Source: Dromiciops gliroides
Lineage: Eukaryota; Chordata; Mammalia; Microbiotheria; Microbiotheriidae
Reading direction: 5' to 3'
DNA length: 64,000 nucleotides
NCBI RefSeq assembly: GCF_019393635.1
Contig: NC_057864.1
Span: forward strand, 496,200,716-496,264,715
Part shown: in pieces, positions 36,340 through 46,828 of the stretch
How positions within the stretch are numbered: the stretch's first letter is position 1
Layout of the letters: each line of letters begins with the position of its first letter
Translations under genes and position numbers: made by a program
Notes under the pieces: model-generated
Database searches by the model: none
The model's input: only the letters and a program-made list of their open reading frames with translations
Told to the model about the DNA's origin: nothing

Positions 36340-37350
36340 TCAGGTGGCCGGTGCTGCACGTGACCGCCCCAAATAGCGTCACCGAACCAAGACGGGAACA
36401 TTTCACTGGGGGGGGGCAGGGCGGGAGGGGGAGTGGGGGGGGGGGGTCGGGGAGGGTGGGGGGGGGGTCGGGGACGGGGAGCAGCAGGCCCTGGGCTAAG
36501 GCTTGGGGCCGGAAGCTGCAAAGGGGGCAGACGAAGCTCTGGGGACAAAGGGAATAAGCGGGGGCGGGGGGGGGGGGGCGTTGGAGCCGAGGTCGCCCAG
36601 GGGCGGAGCCAGGCTGGCCCGGGCGGAGCTGGCAGGGGAGGGGCCGAGAAGTGCACGCAGAGAGCCCGAAGCGCGCCAGGCGGGGAGCCCGAAGCGCGCC
36701 AGGCGGGGAGCCCGAAGCGCGCCAGGCGGGGAGCCCGAAGCGCGCCAGGCGGGGAGCCCGAAGCGCGCCAGGCGGGGAGCCCGAAGCGCGCCAGGCGGGG
36801 AGCCCGAAGCGCGCCAGGCGGGGAGCCCGAAGCGCGCCAGGCGGGGAGCCCGAAGCGCGCCAGGCGGGGAGCCCGAAGCGCGCCAGGCGGGGAGCCCGAA
36901 GCGCGCCAGGCGGGGAGCCCGAAGCGCGCCAGGCGGGGAGCCCGAAGCGCGCCAGGCGGGCAGCCTGCGAGCTTGCCTGGGGCCGAAGCGGGGGAGGGGG
37001 GGGACGCGCCCACAGCGCGCGCGGCTGCTCCTCCTCCTCTGGGGGGATCGCCCGAAGTTCACGGGACGCCAGAGGCGAGGGGCATTGACAAGGACACGCG
37101 TCGAGCTGGGATTCCAGTCAACAGCAACAGAGACAGAAGAGGAGACGCGAGAGGGAATTGTGGGCGGCGGCTCGGGGAAAACCTTTACACTCACCTGTTT
37201 ACTCACCCCCTCCTCTGGCCCTGGGGGGAGAGACCAGAGACAGGGAAGGGCAAGGACACCCAGGGACAGAGGAGACCAGATGGCGTCAGAGCCACGGGAG
37301 ACCGAGGTAGCCCGGCTGAGGAAGAGTCTACACAGCTCGAAGGGGTCCGA
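36340..37350. promoter_or_regulatory. Orphan CpG island between PTTG1IP and SUMO3
   Basis: CpG-dense, with long G runs (possible G-quadruplexes) at 36410-36480 and 36560-36580, a 23-bp repeat array, and GCGCGCGG-type motifs. No annotated-type gene starts here that I recognise. On the reverse strand ACAG|GTGAGT near 37192 is a consensus splice donor, so an unannotated reverse transcript is possible. This is inference only. Confidence 0.55.
36662..36960. repeat. Minisatellite: thirteen 23-bp units
   Basis: The unit starts GAGCCCGAAGCGCG and ends AGGCGGG. 299 bp equals exactly 13 units, and I see no mismatches. Because 23 is not a multiple of 3 and no frame holds a stop, all six frames stay open, giving false 330-380-residue reading frames. 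CpG dinucleotides recur in each unit. Confidence 0.97.
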
Positions 37351-37419
37351 ACATGTGTCCCATGTGGCTGCACCCCGCGGAACCGAGGGGCAAAGTTGCA
37401 GGATGCGGGTGGGGTCTGC

Positions 37420-38100
37420 ATCCCCACCACAATTTTCTGTGAGCTTCCTGCCTTTGGAAAATTGTGTTTTATTGCCTCGGAGGCTGCTGCCCCAACCTCC
37501 CACTCCTGCCGCCTTTCTTTTTTCAGGGTTCTGGGAGTGACTCTGAGGGCTGGGGGTGATTTTCTAGTTCGATAGCTCATGAGCCCCCATTGGTGTGCTT
37601 CCCCCACTAGTGACCAGCAGGCTTCATGAGTTTTTACTGAGGTGGTCTAGTAAGAATGGTGGGTTATAATAAAACCAAACTGAACGTACTCTCCCTGACA
37701 CAGAGAGTCCAGGACAAAGTAGGGTCAAGGTTAGAGAGCCCCTGTCATTCTCTGCTCTTGGTGGCTACAAGTCTTGTGTGGGAGGTACTTGGAGTTCTGG
37801 GGATGGTGTCATTTTCTGCCTGAAACTGCATCTTCTTTGTTCTTGGTTTCTGGCAACACCGTCTTCAGCCGCCCTGACACAGAGACACAGGGGGACAAGG
37901 CGGGACGATGACAAGTCCAGATCTCTTCCAAACTCATCCTCCAGTGAAAGGGCAGGGGAAGAGACAGGCTTTCCTCCTTTCCCTCCATGAGATAACCTTT
38001 TCTCAGAGGCTTGGCTAGAATTGCTTCTACCCCGGACACTGTGGGCACCCCACCTCTCTCTCCTGCTTGTCCTCCTCCCTCTCTGACCGCTCTGTCTCTG
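37420..38100. other. Intergenic DNA, nothing recognised
   Basis: No repeat or exon recognised. A short unique stretch after the CpG island. Confidence 0.4.
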
Positions 38101-38109
38101 CCTCCTTTG

Positions 38110-39330
38110 CTGGATCCTCCTCCAGAGTACACCCTCTAACCACAGGTGTGCCTCAGAGCTCTGTTCTGGGCCTCTTCTCCCTCTAGCCTGCTTCACTTGG
38201 GAATCTCCTCAGATCTGCTTAGCCTGCCCAATCTCTCTGCTGACCTCCAATCTCACATCTGCAAACACCTTTCAGCCATCTCAGACTCGACATCCATTGT
38301 GCAGGCTCCTGGACTCCTCACGCTCTCATCTTCCCTCCCCTGTGTCCAATCTGTCCCAAGGCCTGTCAATTTTACCTTTGCACCATTTCTTGAATACACC
38401 CCCTTCTCTCCTCTGATGCCAAAACCATCATGGTGCAGGCTCTCGCCAGCCTTCTGGCTGTGCCCATTACTGGACTCTGGGCAGTCTTTCTGGCTGTCCT
38501 GCCTCAAACACTGACCTCCCTGGCTTCCTTGAAGTGCCATCTGAAATCCCACCATCTACAGGAAGCTTTCCCTAACCCCTCTTAATTCTAGCACCTTCCT
38601 TCTATTAATGATTTCCTATTTCTCCTGTGTGGGGTGTGCAGGGAGGGCTAGCACCTCTTGTGGGAGGGCTGGCAAGCCCTTTTCAGGGCTGATCATCCGC
38701 CTTTGGTGTCCACCTTTGCCCAATTCTCACCACTGGCCTCAAGAAGCTGTGGTAAGTGCACCCCCCCAAGCATCTCAGCAGATTGGCTAAACCAGGTTGA
38801 GAGCAATTGAGGGGTCTTAAACCCTTCAGTGAGTTGGGGGGGTGTCTACTCCAAGCCCATGAAGACTTCCCCCCAGGAACGGATGGATGAGAACAATCTT
38901 TTTTCTCCAAAGGCCGTGAAGGCCAAAGAAGCAGGTGCTGTGGAGTGCTTAGAGCTTGGTCAGACGTTGGGGACACCATGGGCATCCCCTATACCCTGGG
39001 CCATCTCCAGTTGTTCTGCTTTTGTTCTGCTCCTGGATGTGATGACCGTGGAGAAGAAAGTGAAGCGGATGACTTTGTCACTTAAATCCAGTTCAGGTCA
39101 AGAATCACCCTGTGATGTCACTGGTCCTCTTTGAAAAGAAAGGAATAACAATTTAGCTCGTCTAGAGCTTTTTTGTACCTTTTTTGGTTCCTTGTCTCCC
39201 CCATGAGATTGTGAGCCCCTTGAGGGCAGGCAGGAAATGCCTTTTTGTTTCTCTTTGTATCCTCAGCGCTTGGTGCTGAAGTGCCTAGAACGTAGGCACT
39301 TCATAGATGTTTATTAGCGGATTGATTTTT
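38110..39330 (+). mobile_element. L2 3' region, interrupted
   Basis: 38110-38630 follows the L2 ORF2 3' part (TGTGTCCAATCTGTCCCAAG, CTGTCAATTTTACC, GGAAGCTTTCCCTAACCCC). It resumes at about 39155 with CTCCCCCATGAGATTGTGAGC, CTTGAGGGCAGG and TTCATAGATGTTTATTAGC. A marsupial repeat of about 520 bp lies between. Confidence 0.75.
38634..39152 (+). mobile_element. Marsupial dispersed repeat inside L2
   Basis: Has AAGGCCAAAGAAGCAGGTGC, CCATGGGCATCCCC, CTGGGCCATCTCCAGTTG, GAGAAGAAAGTGAAG and an end with CTGATGTCA-like GTGATGTCACTGGTCCTC. The end matches the 3' part of the copy at 45690-45917. Probably a SINE-like retroposon. Family not fixed. Confidence 0.6.
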
Positions 39331-39354
39331 TAATTTATTTTTGTGGATTGATTT

Positions 39355-40180
39355 GAGTACAGCTTTACAGAATATCTGGCCCAGTTCATAGCTCCATTGA
39401 TGGTGTATTGGCCTGCCTGTTTCCCTGTAACCTCTGTTATGGGGAAAGCACGTGGGTCCTTAGGATTCTGCTGTAAAGAATTACACTCTGGCAAAAGCCC
39501 TAGCTAGGAATAAAAGGACAGGTTTGTTGGATACAAGAGAAACTGGCCAGGAGGAAGGCTTAAAACTCTTTCCTCCCCGACTAGACTGGGGAGCGACCTT
39601 TTATAGGGCCAAGATGTTGTGGGTGAAATGTCCCTTATTGGGTGGTGGGTTGGGGCTAGTCTGGTGATGGGTGGTTACTCTGTCCTGGTGGGTTGCAAGC
39701 AGTGTCCTGCTGGTCGGTTGCTCTGTCCCCTCCTGGTGCAGCCACGCCTAACAGCATTACCTCATCGAGGGGGTGAGGAGGACTGGAATGAAGTGTGGTG
39801 GTCCTGGAGCTAGATCAGTCCAATCAGGTGCTGCTTATCTCTCTGGTTGTGTCTGCCCTTTGGTTTAGTTTCAAGGAGAAGGTTCCTTGATCTCAAGGGA
39901 AAACTCCTGGGGTTTCAAGGAAAGAATTCCTTGATCTCTCCAGACAACTTCTGGGGTAACTGGGGCCCATAATATTCCCGTAACACCTCTTTTGTATTGT
40001 CACTTGCTCTTTTGCCAATTTTGCCAATCTGATGGGCATGAGGTGGAACTCCAAAGTTGTTTCAATTTGCATTTTTTAATGATCAGTGATTTGGAGCATT
40101 TTTTCATATGGCTTGAATTTTTTCCTCTGAAAGTTGTTTATCTATATCCTTTGACCATTCATCAGTTGGGGAATGAAAAG
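39355..40180 (-). mobile_element. L1 ORF2 3' fragment, split by an LTR
   Basis: Antisense ORF2 C-terminus in two parts (39355-39434 and 39986-40180): CAGTTCATAGCTCCATTG, then GCCAATCTGATGGGCATGAGG and CATCAGTTGGGGAATGA. Confidence 0.8.
39435..39985 (-). mobile_element. Solo LTR (family C)
   Basis: TGTTATGGGG to CCCGTAACA with a perfect 4-bp target duplication CCTC (39431-39434 and 39986-39989). The interrupted L1 joins cleanly around it. The reverse strand has TATAAAAGG, suggesting reverse orientation. A fossil with no viral interior. Confidence 0.85.
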
Positions 40181-40339
40181 CTTGTCTTTTAACTTATTTG
40201 ACAACTTTACCCCAACTAATGGTTTGTTCATTGTCATCCCAATTAAATTACAAAAAAAATTTACTGAGCTAAAAAAAATCAGCATTTATTTAGAAGAACA
40301 AAAGTCAAGAATATCAAAGGAATTAATGAAAAAAGCATA

Positions 40340-40503
40340 GGGGCAGCTAGGTGGCTCAGTGGATAAAGCACTGGCCCTAGATTCAAGACGACCTGAGTTC
40401 AAATCCAGCCTCAGACACTTGATACTTACTAGCTGTGTGACCCTGGGCAAGTCACTTAACCCTCATTGCCCTGCAAAAAAACCCCCAAAACAAAACATTA
40501 TTT
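40340..40503 (+). mobile_element. CORE-SINE inside L1
   Basis: Target duplication AAAAAGCATA at 40330-40339 and 40504-40513. Confidence 0.95.
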
Positions 40504-40989
40504 AAAAAGCATAAAGGAAGGAGGTTTAGCAGTAACAGATCTTAAACTACATCATAAGGCAGTAATTGTCAAAACCATCTGATGCTGGCTAAGAAATAGA
40601 AAGGTGGATCATGGGAACAGAGTAGACATACAATATACAGGAGCAAATGATTGTAGTAACCTTGCATTTGACAAATGTAAAGACAAGCTTTTGAGATAAG
40701 ACTTCAGTTTGGTAAAAATTGTTGGGAAAGTTGGGAAGCAGTTTGGCAGAAATTGGGCATAAACCACTATCTTACGCCATTTACCAAGATAAGGTTAAAA
40801 TAAATACACAAGCTAGATATAAAGGGAGATATTATAAGAAAATGCAACATATTACCTATGTTAGACTTATGGATAGGAGAACAATTTATGAATAAAGAAG
40901 AGACAGAGAGCATTGTGAGGTATAAAATGACTAATTTTGATTCCATTGAATTAAAAGGGTTTTGCACAAATAAAACTAATGTGGCCAGG

Positions 40990-41693
40990 TGTAAGAGCCA
41001 AATTTAATATGGGGAGAGTTAATTGGGTGGCTTGCTATAATATTGGGGTTCAGAAAATAATGAGGGACCTCTCCTCTGAACTGCCTTTTTAGTTATTTCT
41101 CCCAGGCCAATAGGAAAGGAGCTTAACAGCCTCTTTTCCACAAACAAATAAGGTTTTATTTAATGGGAATAAAATACACAGCAAAGGTGAAATTAATAAA
41201 CTCAAGGACAAGGGAATAGTGAAAAAGGAAAATGGATAATCTCCCTGGCTCTAGCAAGGGTTGTCTCAAACCCAAACTCGCTTTCAGCTCAGCTAATTCA
41301 AAGGGCTGGATTTAACTCAGCACCGGGGGTCTGTAATTTCTATGGGAGTCAGCTGTTCACCCTGTAGTCCACTCCGAATGCTCCTCCAAGGCCAGAGAGA
41401 GACTGAGAGTGTGTGCTACTTCCTGTTGGGGTCCCTTTTTCTATCTTTTTCTCCCTCCCTGAAAGGGGAGGTCTTTCAAGTAGTGGGGCTGAGACTGGTT
41501 CCCTGTTGATGACATAGTCCACAGCCTCTGAGGACACTTCTTCTTAGGGTTGGCCAAGTTTAAACTAGGTGGCTAAAAATCTAATCGTTTTAAGTTGGTA
41601 CTTAGTAGTTTCTCATTCACACCCAATTCAAACACTACTAAATCAATCAGGTTGAACCCCTGGGTGTCTGCCAAGTTCCATTATTTTACCACA
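40990..41693 (-). mobile_element. Solo LTR (family A)
   Basis: TGTAAGAGCC to TTTTACCACA, 704 bp, perfect 4-bp target duplication CAGG (40986-40989 and 41694-41697). Shares most of its length with 11490-12482. A fossil solo LTR. Confidence 0.88.
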
Positions 41694-41945
41694 CAGGATT
41701 AGAAGGAAAACAAAATTGTTAGAATATTTTTATAGTCAGTTTCTCAGATAAAGGACTTGTATCTCAAATATGTAAAGAACTTTGTCAAATTGGTAAGAAT
41801 ATGAGTCATTCCTCAATTGATAAATGGTCAAAGGATTTGAACAGGCAGTTTTTTGATTAAAAAAAAATCAAGATTACACATAGTCATGTGAAAAAATGCT
41901 CTAAATCATCATTATTGACTAAATGCAAATGAAAACAGCCTTGAG

Positions 41946-42110
41946 GGGATGGCTAGGTGGTGCAGTGGATAAAGCACTGGCCCTAGATTCAGGAGGACCT
42001 GAGTTCAAATCTGGCCTCAGACACTTAACACTTACTAGCTGTGTGACCCTGGACAAGTCACTTAACCCCAATTGCCTCGCCAAAAAAAAAAACCCCAAAC
42101 CAAAAATAAT
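41946..42110 (+). mobile_element. CORE-SINE inside L1
   Basis: Target duplication ACAGCCTTGAG / ACAGCTTTGAG at 41935-41945 and 42111-42121. Confidence 0.95.
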
Positions 42111-42527
42111 ACAGCTTTGAGATATCATCTTATGCCTATCAGATTGGGTAAAATGATAGAAGGGGAAAGTGACCAATTTTGGAGGGGACATGGAAAAATT
42201 GGGACACTAATTCATCATTGGTGGACTTGTGAACTGATCCAACCATTTTGGAGAGCAAGCTGGAATTATGTTCAGTTATAAAACTTTGACCCAGTAATGC
42301 CACTATTAGATCTGTTTCCCAAGGTGATCAAGAAAAAAAGGAAAAGACATATGTTCTAAAATATTTATAGCAGCTCTCTTTGTGGTAGCAAAGAACTGGA
42401 AATTGAAGGGATGCCCAATGATGAGCTGGTTGATTTTAGAAAAACATGGAAAGACTTGCATGAAATAAGAAAGAGTGAAATGAACAGATCAAGAGGAATC
42501 CATACACCGTAACAGCAATGTTGTTCT

Positions 42528-43603
42528 GTTTTTAAATTTAATTTTATTATTTTCCAGTTACATATTACACATAAGGCTAGTTTTCAACATTTGTTTTCAC
42601 TGGATTTTTAGTTCCAAATTTTTCTTTTCTCCACTCCTCCCTTCCTTCCCTCCTCCCCAAGATGAAAAGTAGTCTGATATGTACAATCACATCACATCAA
42701 ACCTATTTCTACATTAGTCATCTTGTGAAAGAAGAATCAGAGCATAAAGGAAAAACCTCAAACAAGAAGAAAAAAAAAACAGTCCAAAGGTAGAAACAGT
42801 CTGATTCAATCTGTATTCATAATCCACAGTTCTTTTTTTCTGGATGTTGAGAACATTTTCCATCACCAGTTCGTTGAAACTGTTTTGGATCGTTGCACTG
42901 CTAAGAAGAGTCAAGTCTGTCCCCATTGTTCATCACACAGTGTTGCTGTTACTGTGTGCAGTGTTCTTCTGGTTCTGCTCCTCTCAGTCAGCATCAGTTC
43001 ATGTAAGTCCTTCCAGGTTTCTCTGAACTCCTCCTGCTCATTGTTTCTTATAGCACAATAGTATTCCATTACATTCATATACCACAACTTGTTTAGCCAT
43101 TCCCCTATTGATGGACATTTCTTTGATTTCCAATTCTTTGCAACCACAAAGAGAGCTGCTATAAATATTTTTGTACCTGTGGGTCCTTTTCCCTTTTCTA
43201 TGGTCTTTTCGGGATACAGACCTAACACTGGGTCCAAGGGTATGAACAGTCCCATAGCCCTTTGGGCATAGTTTCAAATTGCTCTCCAGAATGGTTGGAT
43301 CAGTTCACAGCTCCACCAACAATGCATTAGTGTTCTATTTTTTCCACAGCTTCTCCAACATTTATTATTGTCCTTTTTTGCCATATTAGTCAATCTGATA
43401 GGTGTGAGGTGGTACCTCAAAGTTGTTTTAATTCGCATCTCTCTAATCAATAGTGATTTAGAGTATTTTTTCATATGGCAATAGATAGCTTTGATTTCTT
43501 TGAGAAAACTGCCTGTTCATATCCTTTGACCATTTCTCAATTGGGGAATGACTTGGATTCTTATAAATTTGATTTAGTTCCTGATATATTTTAGAAATGA
43601 GGC
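42528..43603 (-). mobile_element. 5'-truncated L1 inserted antisense into another L1
   Basis: Perfect 15-bp target duplication CAGCAATGTTGTTCT at 42513-42527 and 43604-43618. T-rich left end is the 3' tail. The reverse strand encodes LWYMNVMEYYCAIRNNEQEE and FIAALFVVAKNWK, matching the L1 ORF2 C-terminus. A complete truncated insertion of 1,076 bp. Confidence 0.95.
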
Positions 43604-43999
43604 CAGCAATGTTGTTCTAAGAGCAACTTTGAATGACTAAGTCATTTTTGGTATTAGAAATACTCAAATCAAATACAAAGGACTCATGAAGGAAAATGTT
43701 ATCTTCTTTCCAAGAAATGACAAATAGAAGTAGGGCCAGTATGGTTTTACGTATATATATGTTTGTGGCCTTCTCTAGGGCTGGGTGGGAAGGGAGGGAG
43801 AAAAAACCACAACGTGCTCAGCAGAGAACAAAAGAAAACTTAGAAGGAAGCACAGAAAAGCAGGGCAGCTTTGACAATGATGCACAATGTGAAATGGAAA
43901 CACACGGTTTTGTGTTGAATCTTCTTTTTATGTATGTGATTTTTCTTTGATCTCTTTTTATTGATGTTCAAAATGAATCACAATTTTAAAGAAATGATT

Positions 44000-44610
44000 A
44001 TCTGCTGCAGGTGCTGTGTGTTGGGGAGGCATGGGTCTTAAGGGACAGCAGAGAGTAGGTATATGGAGGGCAGAGTGGAATTGTAAAAGGGGCCACGGTG
44101 GTAGAGAAGTGTTGGGCCAGGACAAAAGATGGACAGCACCCGATTGAGAGCCCAGGCTGACCCCAGGGACCATACGATGGGCAGAGAGCTGGAAGAAAAC
44201 CTCGGCATGGGGTGGGGAGGAGGAAAAGGACACCCCTGGGAAGGGCTCACCTGAAGACGGGACCGAAGCAGCTGTGGGGGATGGGCTGCCACGTGCCTCA
44301 TGGGAAGAAGCAGTCCCCCCCCCCCAAGATGTAGCTCTGTGGGTGCCTAAGTACAGCCTGAAGCTTTTGCATTGGCTGCTGCAAGCAGCTCTCAGCAGCC
44401 TTCAAGGCTCCGAGGATCTGCTGGCCATCTACCCATCAAGGGTAGTTGTCTTCCTGAGCGTTAGCTGGGCACACAATGGCCGAGGCTGAGGCCAGGGATT
44501 GGAGGGTAAGCCCAGAACCTCAGAATTCTGGGAGCTCCATGAACCGGGCCAGTGCAGCTCAGGGGTGAGTGGGTGAGGGCTAGGTGGGGGCCACAGGGAG
44601 GAGGCTCATG
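44000..44610. other. Intergenic DNA, nothing recognised
   Basis: Unique-looking sequence with no supported exon or repeat. Confidence 0.4.
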
Positions 44611-44624
44611 ACTGCATCCTTAGT

Positions 44625-44768
44625 AGTTTTTTTTTTAAGTGAGGCAATTGGGGTTAAGTGACTTGCCCAGGGTCACACAGCTAGTAAGTGTTAAGTGTCT
44701 GAGGCTGGATTTGAACTCAGGTACTCCTGACTCCAGGGCCACCTATCCACTGCGCCACCTAGCTGCCC
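44625..44768 (-). mobile_element. CORE-SINE
   Basis: Target duplication CTGCATCCTTAGT at 44612-44624 and 44769-44781. Confidence 0.96.
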
Positions 44769-44784
44769 CTGCATCCTTAGTTTT

Positions 44785-45480
44785 AAAGCCAGAATCATAG
44801 CAGAGGGGGTGCAGTAGATGGCCTGGCCCTTGGGGGGACCTGGGGGAGAAGGGGGGGACTCATGTGGAGGGAGCTGTCGTGCCAGAACCAGCTCACAGCG
44901 CAAAGAGGCTATTGTCTGAACCCCGAATTTTCCCCTCTACCAGCAGGGGGATTTCCCTGGGCCCTGGTCATTTCTCCATTAGTACCTCTAGGAGGGTGCA
45001 CATTTTGTGCATGATGACTGACAGTGTTAGTATTGGCCACTTTTTCTTCCCTGTGTCCATTCACTTGTTGTGTCTTAAAGACTGCCATTGGATTGGCAGC
45101 TTTAGCATGGTCTACAGTAAGGGTTCAAGCCCTATTTGCATAATTAGACTTGGCCAAAACACCTCCCTGTGTTCGACCCAGTTGGCTGGGGTTTCCCGTG
45201 GTTATTTGTGGGTGACCACCCCCTGGCAACTGTAAGCTTCCTGAGGGCAGGGACACTTCCAAGTCACTCGCTGACCCCAGCATTCCCTCCCCTAGGGGGG
45301 GGGTGGTTCCCAGGGCATAGGAAGACCATCTTGGTCGGGGACTTGGGGAATTCTATGGAGGGGGGAGGGCTGTTTTGGGGAGGCCTTGGGAGAGAAGATG
45401 CCTTTGGGTGGGGTCATATGATGATATAAAAGACTGTGCATGTGTGGATGTTGAGGGAGCATGGGGGGTGGGCTTCTCCT
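44785..45480. other. Intergenic DNA, mostly unrecognised
   Basis: A short L2-like tail near 45222-45270 (CCCTGGCAACTGTAAGCTTCC, GAGGGCAGGGACAC). Otherwise unique. Confidence 0.4.
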
Positions 45481-45485
45481 GGATG

Positions 45486-45660
45486 AGGGGCAGCTAGATG
45501 GTACAGACATCTACTAGCTGTGTGACCCTGGGCAAGTCATTTACCCTAGCCTGCCTCAGTTTCCCCATATGTAGAATAAGCTAGAGAAAGAAAATTCCCC
45601 CAGTATCTTTGCCAAGAAAATCACAGATGGGGTCACGAAGAGTTGGCAGGACTGAACACG
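45486..45660 (+). mobile_element. Mar1-type CORE-SINE, partial
   Basis: GGGGCAGCTAGATGG head, core CTGGGCAAGTCATTTACCC and tail AGTATCTTTGCCAAGAAAA, GGGGTCACGAAGAGTTGG. Part of the tRNA region is deleted. Confidence 0.85.
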
Positions 45661-45689
45661 GCTTTCAGTTCTCTGCTCTCCCCCCTCCT

Positions 45690-45917
45690 CTGGGTGGCTA
45701 GCTGACAAAGCGGAAAAAACCCTGGCCCTGGACATGAGTTCAAATTCGCTCTGACACATGATGTGTACTAGCTGTGTGACCCCGATTGCCTCAAAGATCC
45801 GGATGGCTCCGGAGTAGAGAGTGAGGCTGGTGACTTGGCACAACCCGCCCTCACTTAAATCGAATTCATTTCAGGTCATGATCTTCGAGAACGAAGGACA
45901 AAACAAAAACAACTCTC
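45690..45917 (+). mobile_element. Marsupial SINE, long-tailed type
   Basis: GGGTGGCTAGCTGACAAAG head, GAGTTCAAATTCGC, ACTAGCTGTGTGACCC, then GTGAGGCTGGTGACTTGGC and an end with GAGAACGAAGGACAAAAC. Same tail family as 38634-39152. Confidence 0.75.
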
Positions 45918-46349
45918 TCCTCTCCATAGAAATCGCTGTTCCTGCGCTTCAGAAGCTTCCGTAGCTCCCCACTGCTGTCTCCAGGTTCCAATAGAACGGC
46001 CTTAGGGCTGCAGGGCTGCTTCGGGGAGGGAAGCCAGGGGCGGCTCGGCTTTGGCCCAACCTGGGGGCCGCCAGACCCGCCTTTCCTCCTCCTCCTCTCT
46101 GTGTCCTGAATCTGGGCCTGGACCGGGGCAGGTCCCTGTGGCCAGGGGCGCGCACACATGCACACCTATACAGAGCACACATTTTGTACACGCACAGGAA
46201 TACACGCTCACAAACACGCGCACGCGCTCTGTAGCTCTCTCTGTAGGCGCAACCTCATCCCTGCCCACGGCGGGAGGTGGGGTGGGGGAGGGGTGTCGGA
46301 CTCGTGCGCCCCTCCCCCCTCGGGCTGCCTCGGCTACCCTGTATCTGTT

Positions 46350-46807
46350 AGGGAGTGAGGGCGGCCTGTGCGCCTGCGCAGTGTGTGCCCCATGGCCAGA
46401 CCGGCAGCTCCGGCCTCACCGCCCCGTTGGGTCACGTGGGAGCAGAAGGCGGGGCGCGGGGCCGCGCGCGCGCACAAACGCCTCCGCGCGGGGATGGGGA
46501 GGGACGGGGCCTGGTCACGTGCGGTGCCGTGACGCATCTCCCTCCAACGGCCTCGCGGCCCCGGGACAGGAGGCGCGCGCCCGAGGGGCAGCGGCGGGCG
46601 GGCGCGCGCATCGGGAGCGCGCTATGGCACGTGACACTCTCTTCGGCCAATGGGAAGCGCGGGGTTCGCGGGGGGAAGCGCGTCCCCGAGCGGCGGCGGG
46701 AGCGGGAGCGACGGGAGCGGAGGGAGCGGAGGGAGCGAGAGAGCGCCGTCCGAGCAGCCCCTAACCCCGAGCGAGTGAGGGAGTGAGATCCCCGGCCCCG
46801 GCGAGCC
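46350..46807 (+). promoter_or_regulatory. SUMO3: SUMO3 CpG-island promoter and 5'UTR
   Basis: CpG-dense sequence with an NRF1-like TGCGCCTGCGCA (about 46369), three CACGTG boxes (46433-46438, 46516-46521, 46628-46633), a CCAAT box (46647-46651) and GC boxes, then GGAGCG-rich 5'UTR up to the ATG. No TATA box. The first exon start is probably 46.65-46.75 kb (inferred). Confidence 0.75.
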
Positions 46808-46828
46808 ATGTCCGAGGAGAAGCCCAAG
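46808..46828 (+). CDS. SUMO3: SUMO3 exon 1, coding part
   Basis: ATG in context GCGAGCCATGT. Encodes MSEEKPK and ends at donor AAG|GTGCGA. The ATG lies within the CpG island. Confidence 0.95.

Larger units (their letters stand above)
40195..43998 (+). mobile_element. L1 ORF2 3' part and 3'UTR, with four later insertions
   Basis: Sense pieces match the ORF2 C-terminal half: GLAVTDLKLHHKAVIVKTI near 40530, then LRYHLTP-like and GTLIHHWWTCELIQPFW near 42200, ending in 3'UTR at 43619-43998. It hosts a SINE (40340-40503), a solo LTR (40990-41693), a second SINE (41946-42110) and an antisense L1 (42528-43603). The reading frame is decayed. Confidence 0.82.

Noticed and set aside
36662-36960. CRISPR-like array
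   Set aside because: Repeats are head to tail with no spacers, in vertebrate DNA: a minisatellite.
36433-37575. Long overlapping open frames (335-380 residues) on both strands rich in Arg, Ala, Gly and Pro
   Set aside because: The 23-bp stop-free repeat and GC-rich flanks keep all frames open. There is no family match or supporting splice pattern.
43274-43474. tRNA- or protein-like gene at the L1 ORF2 fragment
   Set aside because: The peptide (LRYHLTPIRLTNMAKKDNNK, CWWSCELIQPFW) is the L1 ORF2 C-terminus in a decayed copy.
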